DNA from: Olsenella sp. oral taxon 807 | Lineage (GTDB): Bacteria; Actinomycetota; Coriobacteriia; Coriobacteriales; Atopobiaceae | Direction: 5' to 3' | Assembly: GCF_001189515.2 (NCBI RefSeq) | Contig: NZ_CP012069.2 | Location: 558,001-622,000 of the forward strand | DNA length: 64,000 bases | Shown here: piece after piece, positions 1 to 8,755 of the stretch | Layout of the letters: each line of letters begins with the position of its first letter | Numbering within the stretch: position 1 is the first letter of the stretch | The notes under the pieces: model-generated | What the model saw: the letters and a program-made list of their open reading frames with translations, nothing else | What the model was told of the DNA's origin: nothing | Databases searched by the model: none | Program-made: the position numbers and the translations under genes

Positions 1-117
1 ACGGTCACCTGCTAAGGGAGCGCTGATTCGGCGCTCGGTCGCTTGGCGGGGAGTCTTGTGTGCTACGATAGGCGCGTTTTTGCCTCATCGGCGTCTATGG
101 TTCTGGAGGTTATTCTG

Positions 118-2421
118 ATGGCTGGACATGAGGGTAGAAGAGGTTTGCGTATTTCTTCTGCCGCACGGGTTGTGGGACTGGGACTTTCGGTGGCACTGAG
201 TCTTGGGGGCATTGTCGCCCTTCCATGTGTGGCTCGTGCCGAAACCGTCCCTCCTGCAGAAGAGAGAGTCGTCTCGGCCCATGACGGTGTCGCTACGGCG
301 ACGGGCGAGAAGACTGCGCAGGCGACTGAACGGGCATCGTCTATGGGCCACGCCGATGCAACGGGTCAGGCTGACGACGCTGGTCTTGACCCTGTCCGCA
401 GGAAGGGTCCCGGCGGTTCTGGTGGTGCTGCCTCTGCTGGGGCAAGTGCCAAGGGCGAGGGCAGCGACGGCTCAGCGGCGACGTCCGCTACGAGTACGGA
501 CGAGCCTGCGGCACATGGCGCGCGCGCAACGGACGCAGCCAGGGACAAGCCGGTGACATCCGCCACGAGAACAGGCGAGCCCGCGGCGGCCTGTGCCACG
601 TCCGCCACCGACGAGCCTGAGCACACCGACACGAAGCCATCCGCCGGAATGGTGGGTGAGGGGGTCGCCACCCATGCAGCGAGCCCGGCTTCGGGCGTTG
701 AGCCTGCCTCTGGCGCCACGACCACGACCCCATCAACGCAGGCGCCCTCATCTGCCACAAAGCCCCTGCCCTCGACAAAACCCAAACCTGCAACGGATGA
801 CACGTCTACTGCTCCGACTACCTATGCCAATGTGTATCGACTCTTCAACCAGTGGACCACCGAGCATCTCTACACAAGGGACCTCCACGAGGCACAGGGC
901 CTCATGAGGCTTGGCTGGAGCTGGGAGGGCGTCTCTTGGGTTACGCCGTCCGCAGGTACCTCAGTGTATCGCCTTTACAACAAGTGGTCTGGCGACCACC
1001 TCTACACCACCAAGAGGTCAGAGTATGACGGACTGGTCAAGAGGGGCTGGACCGGTGAGGACGTTCAGTTCTACGGCGAGGCCCCTAAAAACGGCGTCTC
1101 CATCTACCGGCTGTTCAACAAGTACGTGACAACGGGCACCCACTTGCTCACGAGTTCGACGTCTGAGGTCAAGGCCTGCGTGGGGAACGGTTGGCGCGAC
1201 GAGGGCACCGCATGGTACGCCGCCAAGCACGACCCCTTCTCCATTGCCGGTTTCTGGGTAGAGTGCGTTGACGGCAGGCGTCTTTGGGTTGACGCTACGT
1301 GTGCGCTCGCGAGTGGTAGGATCGTCGATCCTACGACATCGAGGGATAGGGGGGCTGGCAGGTACGCTTATGCCCGGCGTGACGGAGCCGTGGTGACGGA
1401 GCTTGCTGATGCCGGAAACGGCTGGTCGTACCTTGCGGACTCGCTGGGGGGACTCGTGCACCGAGCGGGCTCTGGCTGGGTCGTCACCAAGGACTGGCCT
1501 CGCTCCGACGCGCGTCTCCAGCGCTACTACACCAAGGACATGGGGGGATACAGTCTCGTGCGCCGTGGCGTCTTCTCTGCCAAGGATGACCTCGGCGAGC
1601 TGGCGTCCTACCTTGGTCGCACTGATACGGGCTACGTGCTGCGTGGGATCCTCTCCGCAGGTGGCGATTGGTCCTACCTTGCCGATGATGACGGTAGGCT
1701 CGTGCACCGAGCGGGCTCTGGCTGGGTCGTCACCAAGGACTGGCCCTACTCAGACGGACAGCTCCAGCGTTACTGGACCGAAGATAAGGGTGCCTATAGC
1801 CTGGTGAGAAACGGTCTCTTCTCGACGGGAGGCAAACGCTACTACGGACGTTACGACACGGGATACGTGGTCCGTGGTACCTATGTCATCAGTCGCTACT
1901 ATGGTCTTGACACCAGCGGCGCTGGCAATGACTGGAAGGATGACACCGTTGCGATCGCTGATAATGACGGCGTCCTCCTTACGCGCGAGCAAGTTGGCCA
2001 AAGACTTCTGGCCTCCGCGAGAAGCCAGGTTGGTTGTGACTACACCACTGATGACAGTGCGTACTATCCTGGACGGGCCTTCAACTGCTCAGGCCTCAGC
2101 TGGTGGGTCTTCAACGATGCGCTTGGGGTCAACCTCTCACACAACCAAGGGTACTACTCCTACTATGCGCGCCAGACCAACAAAGAGGACAGTCAGGTCT
2201 ATGGTGTCTTGAAACGTAATGGCTGGAAGACGGCCATACGTTCCCTACAGATAGGTGACCTCGTGTTCTTCTCGCCGATCGGCAAGAGGCTGCATACCGG
2301 CCACGTGGGGATCTACGTTGGTGATGGTACGATGATCGATGCCAACACCACCGGCGTCAAATATCGTCGGGTCCTCAAGAAGAGTTATGTCGGTGGTGGC
2401 TTCCCGATCACGCTCGTCTAG
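118..2421 (+). CDS. Secreted NlpC/P60 peptidoglycan hydrolase with DUF5648 repeats
   Basis: Predicted 767-residue cell-surface protein. An N-terminal signal peptide (about residues 10-42, ending near ALPCVARA) is followed by a long Ala/Thr/Ser-rich, probably disordered linker (about 45-235). Next come three DUF5648-type repeats (VYRLFNQWTTEHLY, VYRLYNKWSGDHLY, IYRLFNKYVTTGTHLL; about 238-385) and a region with two near-identical aromatic repeats (GLVHRAGSGWVVTKDWP). The C-terminal NlpC/P60 domain has catalytic Cys657 (FNCSGLSW) and His729 (TGHVGIYVG). The family cleaves peptide bonds in peptidoglycan stems; the repeats probably bind wall or host glycans. I chose the ATG at 118 because GGAGG lies about 8 bases upstream and the signal peptide starts there; an in-frame start at 43 would add 25 residues with no signal character. 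It stands alone. Confidence 0.9.
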   Translation: MAGHEGRRGLRISSAARVVGLGLSVALSLGGIVALPCVARAETVPPAEERVVSAHDGVATATGEKTAQATERASSMGHADATGQADDAGLDPVRRKGPGGSGGAASAGASAKGEGSDGSAATSATSTDEPAAHGARATDAARDKPVTSATRTGEPAAACATSATDEPEHTDTKPSAGMVGEGVATHAASPASGVEPASGATTTTPSTQAPSSATKPLPSTKPKPATDDTSTAPTTYANVYRLFNQWTTEHLYTRDLHEAQGLMRLGWSWEGVSWVTPSAGTSVYRLYNKWSGDHLYTTKRSEYDGLVKRGWTGEDVQFYGEAPKNGVSIYRLFNKYVTTGTHLLTSSTSEVKACVGNGWRDEGTAWYAAKHDPFSIAGFWVECVDGRRLWVDATCALASGRIVDPTTSRDRGAGRYAYARRDGAVVTELADAGNGWSYLADSLGGLVHRAGSGWVVTKDWPRSDARLQRYYTKDMGGYSLVRRGVFSAKDDLGELASYLGRTDTGYVLRGILSAGGDWSYLADDDGRLVHRAGSGWVVTKDWPYSDGQLQRYWTEDKGAYSLVRNGLFSTGGKRYYGRYDTGYVVRGTYVISRYYGLDTSGAGNDWKDDTVAIADNDGVLLTREQVGQRLLASARSQVGCDYTTDDSAYYPGRAFNCSGLSWWVFNDALGVNLSHNQGYYSYYARQTNKEDSQVYGVLKRNGWKTAIRSLQIGDLVFFSPIGKRLHTGHVGIYVGDGTMIDANTTGVKYRRVLKKSYVGGGFPITLV
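1453..1745 (+). repeat. Exact 47-bp direct repeat inside the NlpC/P60 gene
   Basis: Bases 1453-1499 and 1699-1745 are identical over 47 bp, 246 bp (82 codons) apart, and encode the same LVHRAGSGWVVTKDW segment. The surrounding repeat units differ at many codons, so exact identity here suggests recent duplication or gene conversion within the surface-repeat region. Confidence 0.85.
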
Positions 2422-2484
2422 CTCGGGATCTTTCCATTGGGGTTGTACCCTTTCGCAGATGACTGGTGGCTGTGTGCCACACGT

Positions 2485-2516
2485 GGCACCCGCGCTTCTG
2501 GAGATGCGCGGGTGCC
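2485..2516 (+). terminator. Hairpin after the NlpC/P60 gene
   Basis: GGCACCCGCGC (2485-2495) pairs perfectly with GCGCGGGTGCC (2506-2516) across a 10-nt loop. The following bases (cttgtgcc) are not a good U-tract, so termination strength is uncertain. It lies between the surface hydrolase and yebC. Confidence 0.5.
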
Positions 2517-2582
2517 CTTGTGCCAAGAGCCCCGCTTTGTGTATCATCTCTACGCTACACCGTTGTCAGAAGGAGAATCTGT

Positions 2583-3383
2583 ATGTCCGGACACTCTAAG
2601 TGGGCTACCACTAAGCATAAGAAGGCTGCGATTGACGCTAAGCGCTCCGCGCTCTTCTCCAAGCATTCGCGTAACATCACTGTTGCCGCCCGCAACGGAG
2701 GGGACCCCAACCCGGACAACAACGCCTCGCTTGCCGCAGCTGTCGCCCGCGCACGTATGGTCTCGATGCCTAACGCCAAGATCCAAGCGGCCATCGACAA
2801 GGCCTTTGGCACCGGCGCTGATGCCGTCGTCTACAAGGAGGTCACCTATGAGGGCTATGGCCCGGCCGGCGTGGCCCTCTACGTCGAGTGTCTGACCGAC
2901 AACCTCAACCGTACGGCTGCCGACGTTCGCTCTGCCTTCACCCATGCAGGTGGTAACCTCGGCACCTCTGGTTCTGTCTCCTTCCAGTTCATGCGCAAAG
3001 GTGCCCTCGCCGTCGACAAGGTTATCCGTAGCGATGACAAGAAGGTCCCCGACAGGGACAACGCGGTCGATGAGGATGAGTTCATGATGGCCGTCGCCGA
3101 GGCGGAGGGGGATGACTACGAGGACAATGGCGAGCAGTGGATCGTCTACACTGCCTACGACAGGATGCAGGACGTCCAGAAGGCCCTCGAGGCGCAGGGC
3201 ATAGAGGTCAAGGGCTCCGAGCTCACGATGGTCCCGACGACGCCGACCGAGCTCGAGCTTCCCGATGCCAGGAAGGTCCAACGTCTGGTTGACCGCCTCG
3301 AGGAGCTCGATGACGTCCAAAGCGTCTACAGCACCATGAGTGTCTCTGACGAGGTTGCCGAACAGCTCGCAGACGAGGAGTAG
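2583..3383 (+). CDS. yebC: YebC/PmpR family translation/transcription factor
   Basis: 266 residues opening with the family hallmark MSGHSKWATTKHKKAAIDAK and containing the internal YEGYGPAGVALYVE and GGNLGTSGSVSFQF motifs, so all three YebC domains are present and length is normal (about 240-270). Members are cytoplasmic; some were described as DNA-binding regulators and recent work links the family to ribosomes stalled on proline-rich sequences. The start at 2583 is fixed by AGAAGGAG eight bases upstream and by the conserved MSGHSKW start; the open frame extends upstream without support. In many bacteria yebC sits next to ruvC, which is not the case here. Confidence 0.95.
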   Translation: MSGHSKWATTKHKKAAIDAKRSALFSKHSRNITVAARNGGDPNPDNNASLAAAVARARMVSMPNAKIQAAIDKAFGTGADAVVYKEVTYEGYGPAGVALYVECLTDNLNRTAADVRSAFTHAGGNLGTSGSVSFQFMRKGALAVDKVIRSDDKKVPDRDNAVDEDEFMMAVAEAEGDDYEDNGEQWIVYTAYDRMQDVQKALEAQGIEVKGSELTMVPTTPTELELPDARKVQRLVDRLEELDDVQSVYSTMSVSDEVAEQLADEE

Positions 3384-3502
3384 CCCGGTCTCGGCGACCT
3401 GGCCCACTATCGCGTGCGATCGTATAGCTTGTTTGCGCAGGTGTGCCTTCGACGCGGCGGTGGCCGTCTTGGTCGCCGTCCTCATGGGGAGAGGCCTCAG
3501 GT

Positions 3503-4513
3503 ATGAGACAGGACATGACGCGTTCAGAGGCGGAGAGGGCACTTGGCCTTCCCGAGCGCTATGGCATGGCCGACGTCAGGCGTGCTTTCAAAGGACGTGC
3601 CCAGAGATACCATCCTGATAACGCTCGCAGGAACGGCTTCTCCGAGACGTTCGCTCAGCAGAAGATGACTGAGGTTAACAAGGCCTATGCGCTCCTGAAA
3701 CATCTCTTCGATGACGGAAGTGTCAAGACGCTTCGTCGCGACTCCAGCGGAGGGACCTATGGCAAGCACAGCGCGGGCGTCCATCATGCTCCGGCGGCTC
3801 GATCTAGGTCCGCCGTACGCACGCAAGTGGATGACTCGCTCTTCTGGGACGAGGACGGCAATCCCAGGAGTACCACTGCCGAGAACGAGGCTAACGCCGC
3901 CGCCGACGCATCCGGTCACACGTTGCGTCGCTTTCTTCTGGGTCCTGTGTTTTTGAGGCTCGTCTTCATTGCTGTTCTCGCCCTCATGTGGTGGCGGACC
4001 TTTCCTTTCGTCGGGGAAAACGCCGTTCATTTCGACATGGGTGCCCAGGTCCCTTTGAGGAACCTCGTCCCCGTGCTCATCGCCGTCGTATATCCGAGTT
4101 ACTTCTTGCTCTATGAGGTCATTACCGGAAACATCTCGGGAGTGTTTCGCGAGCTCATCAACGGCGTCGTTTCGATCATCACACGGACGCACATTGAGGT
4201 GCGCAAAAAGGGCAGCTACCGATCGAGTCTCTCGAGCCTGCTGAGAGACCAAATCTACAGTGTGCTTGAGCTCCCGCTTGCCGTTTGGCTATTTACGAGG
4301 GGAAGTGACCTGCCTAGCTCCATCGAACAGACCGTCTCGTTCGCGCTCGGGGCGATTGTCACCCTTGACGCGCTCATAGGTTTTTTTGGCTCGGGCGCCG
4401 CGCAGGGTCTCTCGCGCTGGTTGTCCGGTATCGTGGAGCGGCGCTATGTGACCATGCGCATGAACTTGCTCAAGCGCTGCGGGCAGTGGGCGAGCGACAG
4501 ATACGCTTCCTAG
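3503..4513 (+). CDS. Membrane-anchored J-domain protein
   Basis: 336 residues. An N-terminal J domain (about 5-75) carries the HPD motif at 37-39 (RYHPDNARRNG), needed to stimulate DnaK ATPase. A polar linker follows, then a C-terminal half with four hydrophobic segments (starting LRLVFIAVLALMWW, LVPVLIAVVYPSYFLL, YSVLELPLAVWLF and SFALGAIVTLDALIGFF). There is no Gly/Phe region, zinc finger or DnaJ C-terminal domain, so it is a type C co-chaperone that would recruit DnaK to the membrane. GGGGAGAGG precedes the ATG at 3503; an ATG at 3515 is also possible. It follows yebC with a gap of about 119 bases. Client unknown. Confidence 0.8.
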   Translation: MRQDMTRSEAERALGLPERYGMADVRRAFKGRAQRYHPDNARRNGFSETFAQQKMTEVNKAYALLKHLFDDGSVKTLRRDSSGGTYGKHSAGVHHAPAARSRSAVRTQVDDSLFWDEDGNPRSTTAENEANAAADASGHTLRRFLLGPVFLRLVFIAVLALMWWRTFPFVGENAVHFDMGAQVPLRNLVPVLIAVVYPSYFLLYEVITGNISGVFRELINGVVSIITRTHIEVRKKGSYRSSLSSLLRDQIYSVLELPLAVWLFTRGSDLPSSIEQTVSFALGAIVTLDALIGFFGSGAAQGLSRWLSGIVERRYVTMRMNLLKRCGQWASDRYAS

Positions 4514-4670
4514 CAGCCGTGTTAACGGTACTGTTCGCGCTGGCAGCGAGGTCTACCAAAGACTTTGCCAAAGATCAAGAGTGCACGTTCCCCAGTCTGC
4601 GAGTCTGCGCTATGCTGTAGGGTGTTTTGGCAGTCCGTAGCATCACCATCGCCGTTGGGAGGTGTGACAC

Positions 4671-5531
4671 ATGGGTGTTTTCAAGCGCATCTGCTTGCTG
4701 GTGTTTGGCTTGGCAGGCCTCCTGTCCCTGGTGGCGTTGGCGCTTCCCTGGTGGGGTCCGTGGACCGAGGAGGCTCGGGCGCTTCTCGGTGTGTACTGGT
4801 ACTACGCGACACTCGAGTGCTTGATCTGCGTTACGGCGTTCGGGCTTTTGATCTGTCTCGCCAGAGCCCTGTTCACGCGTAATCGCAAGGTCATCGTCGT
4901 TGCCAAGGTCAGAGGTGGCACCATCACGATCACACGCGATGCGATTGCCGCGCAGGTGGTGCACATGATAGAGGAGGGGCGGGATTTTCGTGCGCGTCGC
5001 GTGCGTGTCAGGGCTAAGAGGCATGGGCACGTGCGTGTCGCGTGCAGGGTCCAGCCACTGCACGCCATACGTGTCGTGAGCGAAGGTAAGACCCTGCATG
5101 ACAGGATTGTCGTAGGTCTCAAGGATGTCTGTGGTGATCACGTCGACAGGGTGCAGGTCGAGTTCATCGATGCGGGGACGGATGGTTCGCCCTTAGAGGA
5201 TGATGGTATTGAAGCCGGCGGGGCGAGTGTGGTCGAGGGTGCCGCAGAGGAGAGTGTCGAGGATAGGGTGGCAGACATCGCCCCGCCATCGACTCTTTGG
5301 GATGGGGCCGTCATCGAGACGACCCGAACGGGCGATGGCGCTGAGGTCGATGTTCCCAGCAATGCCGCTCGAGAAGAGGGGGTAGATCCACGTGCGATCG
5401 ACGACTCCTCAGAGATCAGGCTGCCCATGCCCAGACAGCCACGAGATGGCGACGGCAGAACGGTTGACCCAGATGACAGAGACGCTGCAGCTGGGACGGG
5501 CGGCGGTTCTCGTGTACGGGAAGAGGAGTAG
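4671..5531 (+). CDS. amaP: AmaP-like membrane anchor for Asp23
   Basis: 286 residues. Two transmembrane segments (about 4-27 and 43-66) are followed by a cytoplasmic region (about 70-165) resembling the AmaP/Asp23-like fold (KVIVVAKVRGGTITITRDAI), then an acidic, low-complexity tail (165-286). In Staphylococcus, AmaP anchors Asp23 to the membrane. Here the next two genes are a DUF2273 protein and Asp23 itself, which is the usual neighbourhood. GGGAGGTG precedes the ATG. A -10-like TATGCT (4611-4616) upstream may be the promoter of this cluster. The C-terminal tail is longer than in the staphylococcal protein, and its role is unknown. Confidence 0.78.
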   Translation: MGVFKRICLLVFGLAGLLSLVALALPWWGPWTEEARALLGVYWYYATLECLICVTAFGLLICLARALFTRNRKVIVVAKVRGGTITITRDAIAAQVVHMIEEGRDFRARRVRVRAKRHGHVRVACRVQPLHAIRVVSEGKTLHDRIVVGLKDVCGDHVDRVQVEFIDAGTDGSPLEDDGIEAGGASVVEGAAEESVEDRVADIAPPSTLWDGAVIETTRTGDGAEVDVPSNAAREEGVDPRAIDDSSEIRLPMPRQPRDGDGRTVDPDDRDAAAGTGGGSRVREEE

Positions 5532-5533
5532 CC

Positions 5534-5902
5534 ATGGCGGACGGCAGCAGGCCAAAGATGAACGTCGAGGAACCCATCCGTGACGAGCTGGCGCCAGGGC
5601 TTACCCATACGGGGGAGGAAACCAAGGAAGAGTCCATGAGCTCTCCTGAACCTCCAAAGCCACACGATAGCCGGCATCGCGTCTTCGTGGCCTGGCTGCG
5701 CGAACGCGTGACCGGACACGAGAACGCCACTATCGGAGGTATCTGCGGGCTTGTCATAGCCCTCCTCGTCTTCTCCATAGGCGTCTTGCGCGCGCTCTTT
5801 GTCGTCCTATGCGTAGGCATCGGTGTCGTAATCGGGCAGGCCTTCGACGGCAATCCCAAAGTCATCAGGGCCGTGCGCCGTATCTTCTCGGATAACCGCT
5901 AA
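5534..5902 (+). CDS. DUF2273 small membrane protein
   Basis: 122 residues. The N-terminal 55 residues are polar. Two hydrophobic segments follow (IGGICGLVIALLVFSIGVL and LFVVLCVGIGVVIGQAF), then a short basic tail (VIRAVRRIFSDNR). This layout matches DUF2273 proteins encoded beside asp23 in Firmicutes and Actinobacteria. Its ATG lies two bases after the amaP stop, with GAGGAG overlapping the amaP end, so translation is probably coupled. It is presumed to be part of the membrane platform for Asp23; molecular role unknown. Confidence 0.8.
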   Translation: MADGSRPKMNVEEPIRDELAPGLTHTGEETKEESMSSPEPPKPHDSRHRVFVAWLRERVTGHENATIGGICGLVIALLVFSIGVLRALFVVLCVGIGVVIGQAFDGNPKVIRAVRRIFSDNR

Positions 5903-5961
5903 CGAACTGTCCTGCCATCTCAAAAACGAGAATCTCCACCTTCAGAAAGGGGACGAGGTAT

Positions 5962-6576
5962 ATGACTGACACAAGCAGTGCGCACGGGGTGAAGCCGGCA
6001 GAGGGTGAGGATGCCGCAGGCGATGTCAAGCTCACCGAAGGTGGCCTCCCGGGTGAGGGGGGGCTTGTGGCGCCCACAGCTGAGGATGACCCTGCTGCAG
6101 AACTCGCGATGTCCAAGGACAATGGCGCTGGAGACGATGAGGACCTCGACTCGGAGGACTCCCTCACCTTCTCTAACGGCGTCATCGAGAAGATCGTTGC
6201 CATCGCGATGCGTGACGTTCCCGGTGTCATCGGCATGAAGGGCAGTTGGCTCAATCGCGTGCAGGACGTGCTCGGTGCGAGCGACGCGCGCAAGGGTGTC
6301 ACGGTGGAGGTGACGCCAGAGGCTGCGGTGCGGGTCAACATCAGCGTCCTCATCAAGTACGGCTCCTATGCCCCGCAGGTCTTCGAGGACGTCAAGAAGG
6401 CCGTTATCAGGGAGGTCACGGGCATGACGGGACTCTCCATCGCGGGTGTCAACCTGAGGATCGAGGACGTGCTCACGCCCGAGGAGTATGCGCCGGACAA
6501 ACAGCGTGACGCCTTGCCCGAGGCGCAGGGCAACAAGGGCACGCGGAAGACGGGCGCATCCGAGGCGGGGGACTAG
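5962..6576 (+). CDS. asp23: Asp23/Gls24 family envelope stress protein
   Basis: 204 residues. An acidic N-terminal extension (1-65) precedes a classic Asp23 domain (about 66-180) with FSNGVIEKIVAIAMRDVPGV, the VTVEVTPEAAVRVNISVLIKYG strand region and GLSIAGVNLRIEDV. Asp23 proteins are abundant, cytoplasmic, membrane-associated through AmaP, and linked to cell-envelope stress. AAAGGGGACGAGG precedes the ATG. The gene follows amaP and DUF2273 and is only five bases upstream of murT, so the cluster probably links envelope stress sensing to lipid II modification. The long acidic N-terminus is unusual for the family. Confidence 0.93.
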   Translation: MTDTSSAHGVKPAEGEDAAGDVKLTEGGLPGEGGLVAPTAEDDPAAELAMSKDNGAGDDEDLDSEDSLTFSNGVIEKIVAIAMRDVPGVIGMKGSWLNRVQDVLGASDARKGVTVEVTPEAAVRVNISVLIKYGSYAPQVFEDVKKAVIREVTGMTGLSIAGVNLRIEDVLTPEEYAPDKQRDALPEAQGNKGTRKTGASEAGD

Positions 6577-6581
6577 GGCCT

Positions 6582-7958
6582 ATGGGTCTTAGGTCGAGCG
6601 TAGCCATCGCCTCGGGGCGCCTGGCGCACTGGGGGCTCTCGGGCGTGCTTCGCCGCAACGCCTCGCAGCTGCCGGGCAGGATTGCCTTGGCCATCGACCC
6701 CGGTCTTCTGGAGGAGCTCGCACGCAAGCTACGTTGGGGCTCCATCGTCATCTGCGGCACCAACGGCAAGACGACCACCACCAACATCACCGCCGACGCC
6801 CTCGAGGCGAGCGGCAGATCTGTTCTGTGCAACCGGGTGGGTGCCAACATGGCGCCGGGCGTCGTGTCGGCGCTTTTACCCGGACACTCTGCGGACGTGG
6901 CGGTCATCGAGGCCGACGAGCTCTCGACCATTCGCATCCTACCCGGCCTGAGGCCGCGCTACCTCGTGCTTTTGAACCTCTTTCGCGACCAGCTTGATCG
7001 TGCGGGCGAGATCGACCATGTCCAAGATGTCATCGTCGAGGCGCTTGCCGCGTCGCCGCAGACGACGCTTCTGGTCAATGGCGACGATCCGCTCTCGGTC
7101 GCGATAGCGCGCCGTGCCGAGAGGGACAGCAAGACCAAGGTACTCTCCTTTGGCGTCGCCGAGGCACTCGATGCGCCTGCGGGCCGAGTTCCTGAAGCCC
7201 GCTTCTGTCCGGAGTGTGGGGCCGAGCTCTCCTACGACTACCGAAGCTATGCCCAGCTCGGTGCCTTTCGCTGTTCCAGCTGTGACTTCGCGCGTCCTGC
7301 ACTCGACGTTTCGGCTTGTGAGGTTGAGGTGGGGCTTAAGGGTGTCTCCTTCTGCCTGCGCATCGCGTCCCCGTACGCGGGCGGGCCGGTGCCTGGGATC
7401 TCCGCCTGCAGGCTGCGTGCCTCCTTCGGGGGCACGTACATGGTCTACAACCTCCTTGCAGCCGCTGCAGCCTCCCTGCTTGCGGGTGCGACGATGGATG
7501 ACTTTCAGGGTGCGCTCGATGACTATCACCCACAAAACGGTCGACTGCAGCACTTCGTGGTCTCGGGCCGTGAGGTGATCCTCAACCTTGCCAAGAACCC
7601 CACGGGACTCAACCAGAACCTGAGCTTGCTTGCCAAGGACACGCGCAGGAAGGTGGTCTATGTCCTTGTGAACGACAACGCCAACGACGGGACGGACGTC
7701 TCGTGGATCTGGGACGTGGACTTCGAGCGGCTGCGTACTAACGAGGTCGTCCGTATCTTCGCGGGTGGCACTCGTGCCAATGATGTACAGGTTCGTTTCA
7801 AGTATGCTGGCCTGTCCTGCGCCTGTGCGGACAGCGTCTCTGAGGTCGTCGGCAGGCTGGGTGACATCCCGGTCGAATGCCCCCTCTATGTGCTCGCCAA
7901 CTACTCGGCACTCTTTCCCGCGAAGGCTGAGCTCGAGAGGCTGGGGGAAACCCGATGA
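6582..7958 (+). CDS. murT: Lipid II isoglutaminyl synthase, Mur ligase-like subunit
   Basis: 458 residues. It has a Mur ligase ATP-binding loop GTNGKTTTTN (about 59-68), a four-cysteine insertion (CPECGAELSYDYRSY then CSSC, about 209-233) typical of MurT, and the C-terminal DUF1727 region (NPTGLNQNLSLL, VLVNDNANDGTDVSWIWDVD). MurT activates the D-Glu carboxylate of lipid II with ATP; GatD supplies ammonia to make D-isoglutamine, which lowers net charge and supports crosslinking. It overlaps gatD by four bases (ATGA), consistent with the obligate heterodimer. Confidence 0.94.
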   Translation: MGLRSSVAIASGRLAHWGLSGVLRRNASQLPGRIALAIDPGLLEELARKLRWGSIVICGTNGKTTTTNITADALEASGRSVLCNRVGANMAPGVVSALLPGHSADVAVIEADELSTIRILPGLRPRYLVLLNLFRDQLDRAGEIDHVQDVIVEALAASPQTTLLVNGDDPLSVAIARRAERDSKTKVLSFGVAEALDAPAGRVPEARFCPECGAELSYDYRSYAQLGAFRCSSCDFARPALDVSACEVEVGLKGVSFCLRIASPYAGGPVPGISACRLRASFGGTYMVYNLLAAAAASLLAGATMDDFQGALDDYHPQNGRLQHFVVSGREVILNLAKNPTGLNQNLSLLAKDTRRKVVYVLVNDNANDGTDVSWIWDVDFERLRTNEVVRIFAGGTRANDVQVRFKYAGLSCACADSVSEVVGRLGDIPVECPLYVLANYSALFPAKAELERLGETR

Positions 7959-8716
7959 GCGGTATGGCCGCAGGCGCCCGTAGCCTCACAATCGCCCACT
8001 TCTATCCCGAGCTCCTGAATCTCTACGGTGACTCGGGAAACATGCTTGTGCTCAAAAGTCGCCTTGCCTGGCGGGGCCTTGGTTGTACGATCAGGGAGCT
8101 GGGCGTGAGCGAGCGAGTGAGCCTAGCAGACGTCGATATTGCCTTCATAGGGGGTGGAACCGATCGCGAGCAGCGGATAGCCTGTGAAAGGCTCCTAGCC
8201 GAGCGCAGGGAACTTGCCTCCTTCGTCAAGGATGGCGGCGTGCTCATGGCGGTCTGCGGTGGCTACCAGCTCCTAGGCGACCATTACCGTCTTGGGGACG
8301 AGAAGGTCCAAGGGCTCTCGCTCGTCGAGCTCCATAGTGACCGGGCCGAGCCGCGTCTCATCGGTAACGTCGCCGTGCGAAGTCGCATCAGCGCATCGCC
8401 CATCGTCGGCTATGAGAACCATGGTGGCCGCACTCACCTGGGTCCTGGCGTCGAGCCTTTGGGCGAGCTGCTCTTCGGCTTTGGCAACGACGGGAAGACG
8501 GGTAAGGAGGGCTGTCTCTACAAGAATGTGGTCGGTACCTATGTGCACGGACCGCTCCTGCCCAAGAATCCGAATGTCGCCGATTATCTCTTGGGTAGAG
8601 CACTTGAGCGCAGGTATGGTAAAGGAGAGCTCGAGCCGCTCGATGATGACGAGGAGCTTGCGGCAAACAAGGTCATGTACGACAGGATGATGGCGGGTAC
8701 GGTGCCGGAGCGCTAG
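7955..8716 (+). CDS. gatD: Lipid II isoglutaminyl synthase, glutamine amidotransferase subunit
   Basis: 253-residue class I (CobB/CobQ-like) glutaminase. Catalytic Cys101 lies in MAVCGGYQLLG; NHGGRTHLG and the C-terminal GTYVHGPLLPKNP region carry the remaining family signatures (His in the latter). It hydrolyses glutamine and passes ammonia to MurT for amidation of lipid II at the inner face of the membrane. The ATG overlaps the murT stop. Length and motifs are normal. Confidence 0.93.
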   Translation: MSGMAAGARSLTIAHFYPELLNLYGDSGNMLVLKSRLAWRGLGCTIRELGVSERVSLADVDIAFIGGGTDREQRIACERLLAERRELASFVKDGGVLMAVCGGYQLLGDHYRLGDEKVQGLSLVELHSDRAEPRLIGNVAVRSRISASPIVGYENHGGRTHLGPGVEPLGELLFGFGNDGKTGKEGCLYKNVVGTYVHGPLLPKNPNVADYLLGRALERRYGKGELEPLDDDEELAANKVMYDRMMAGTVPER

Positions 8717-8755
8717 GCCTCCGGCGACGTCCATAAGAGAAGGGGAGTGCACCTC

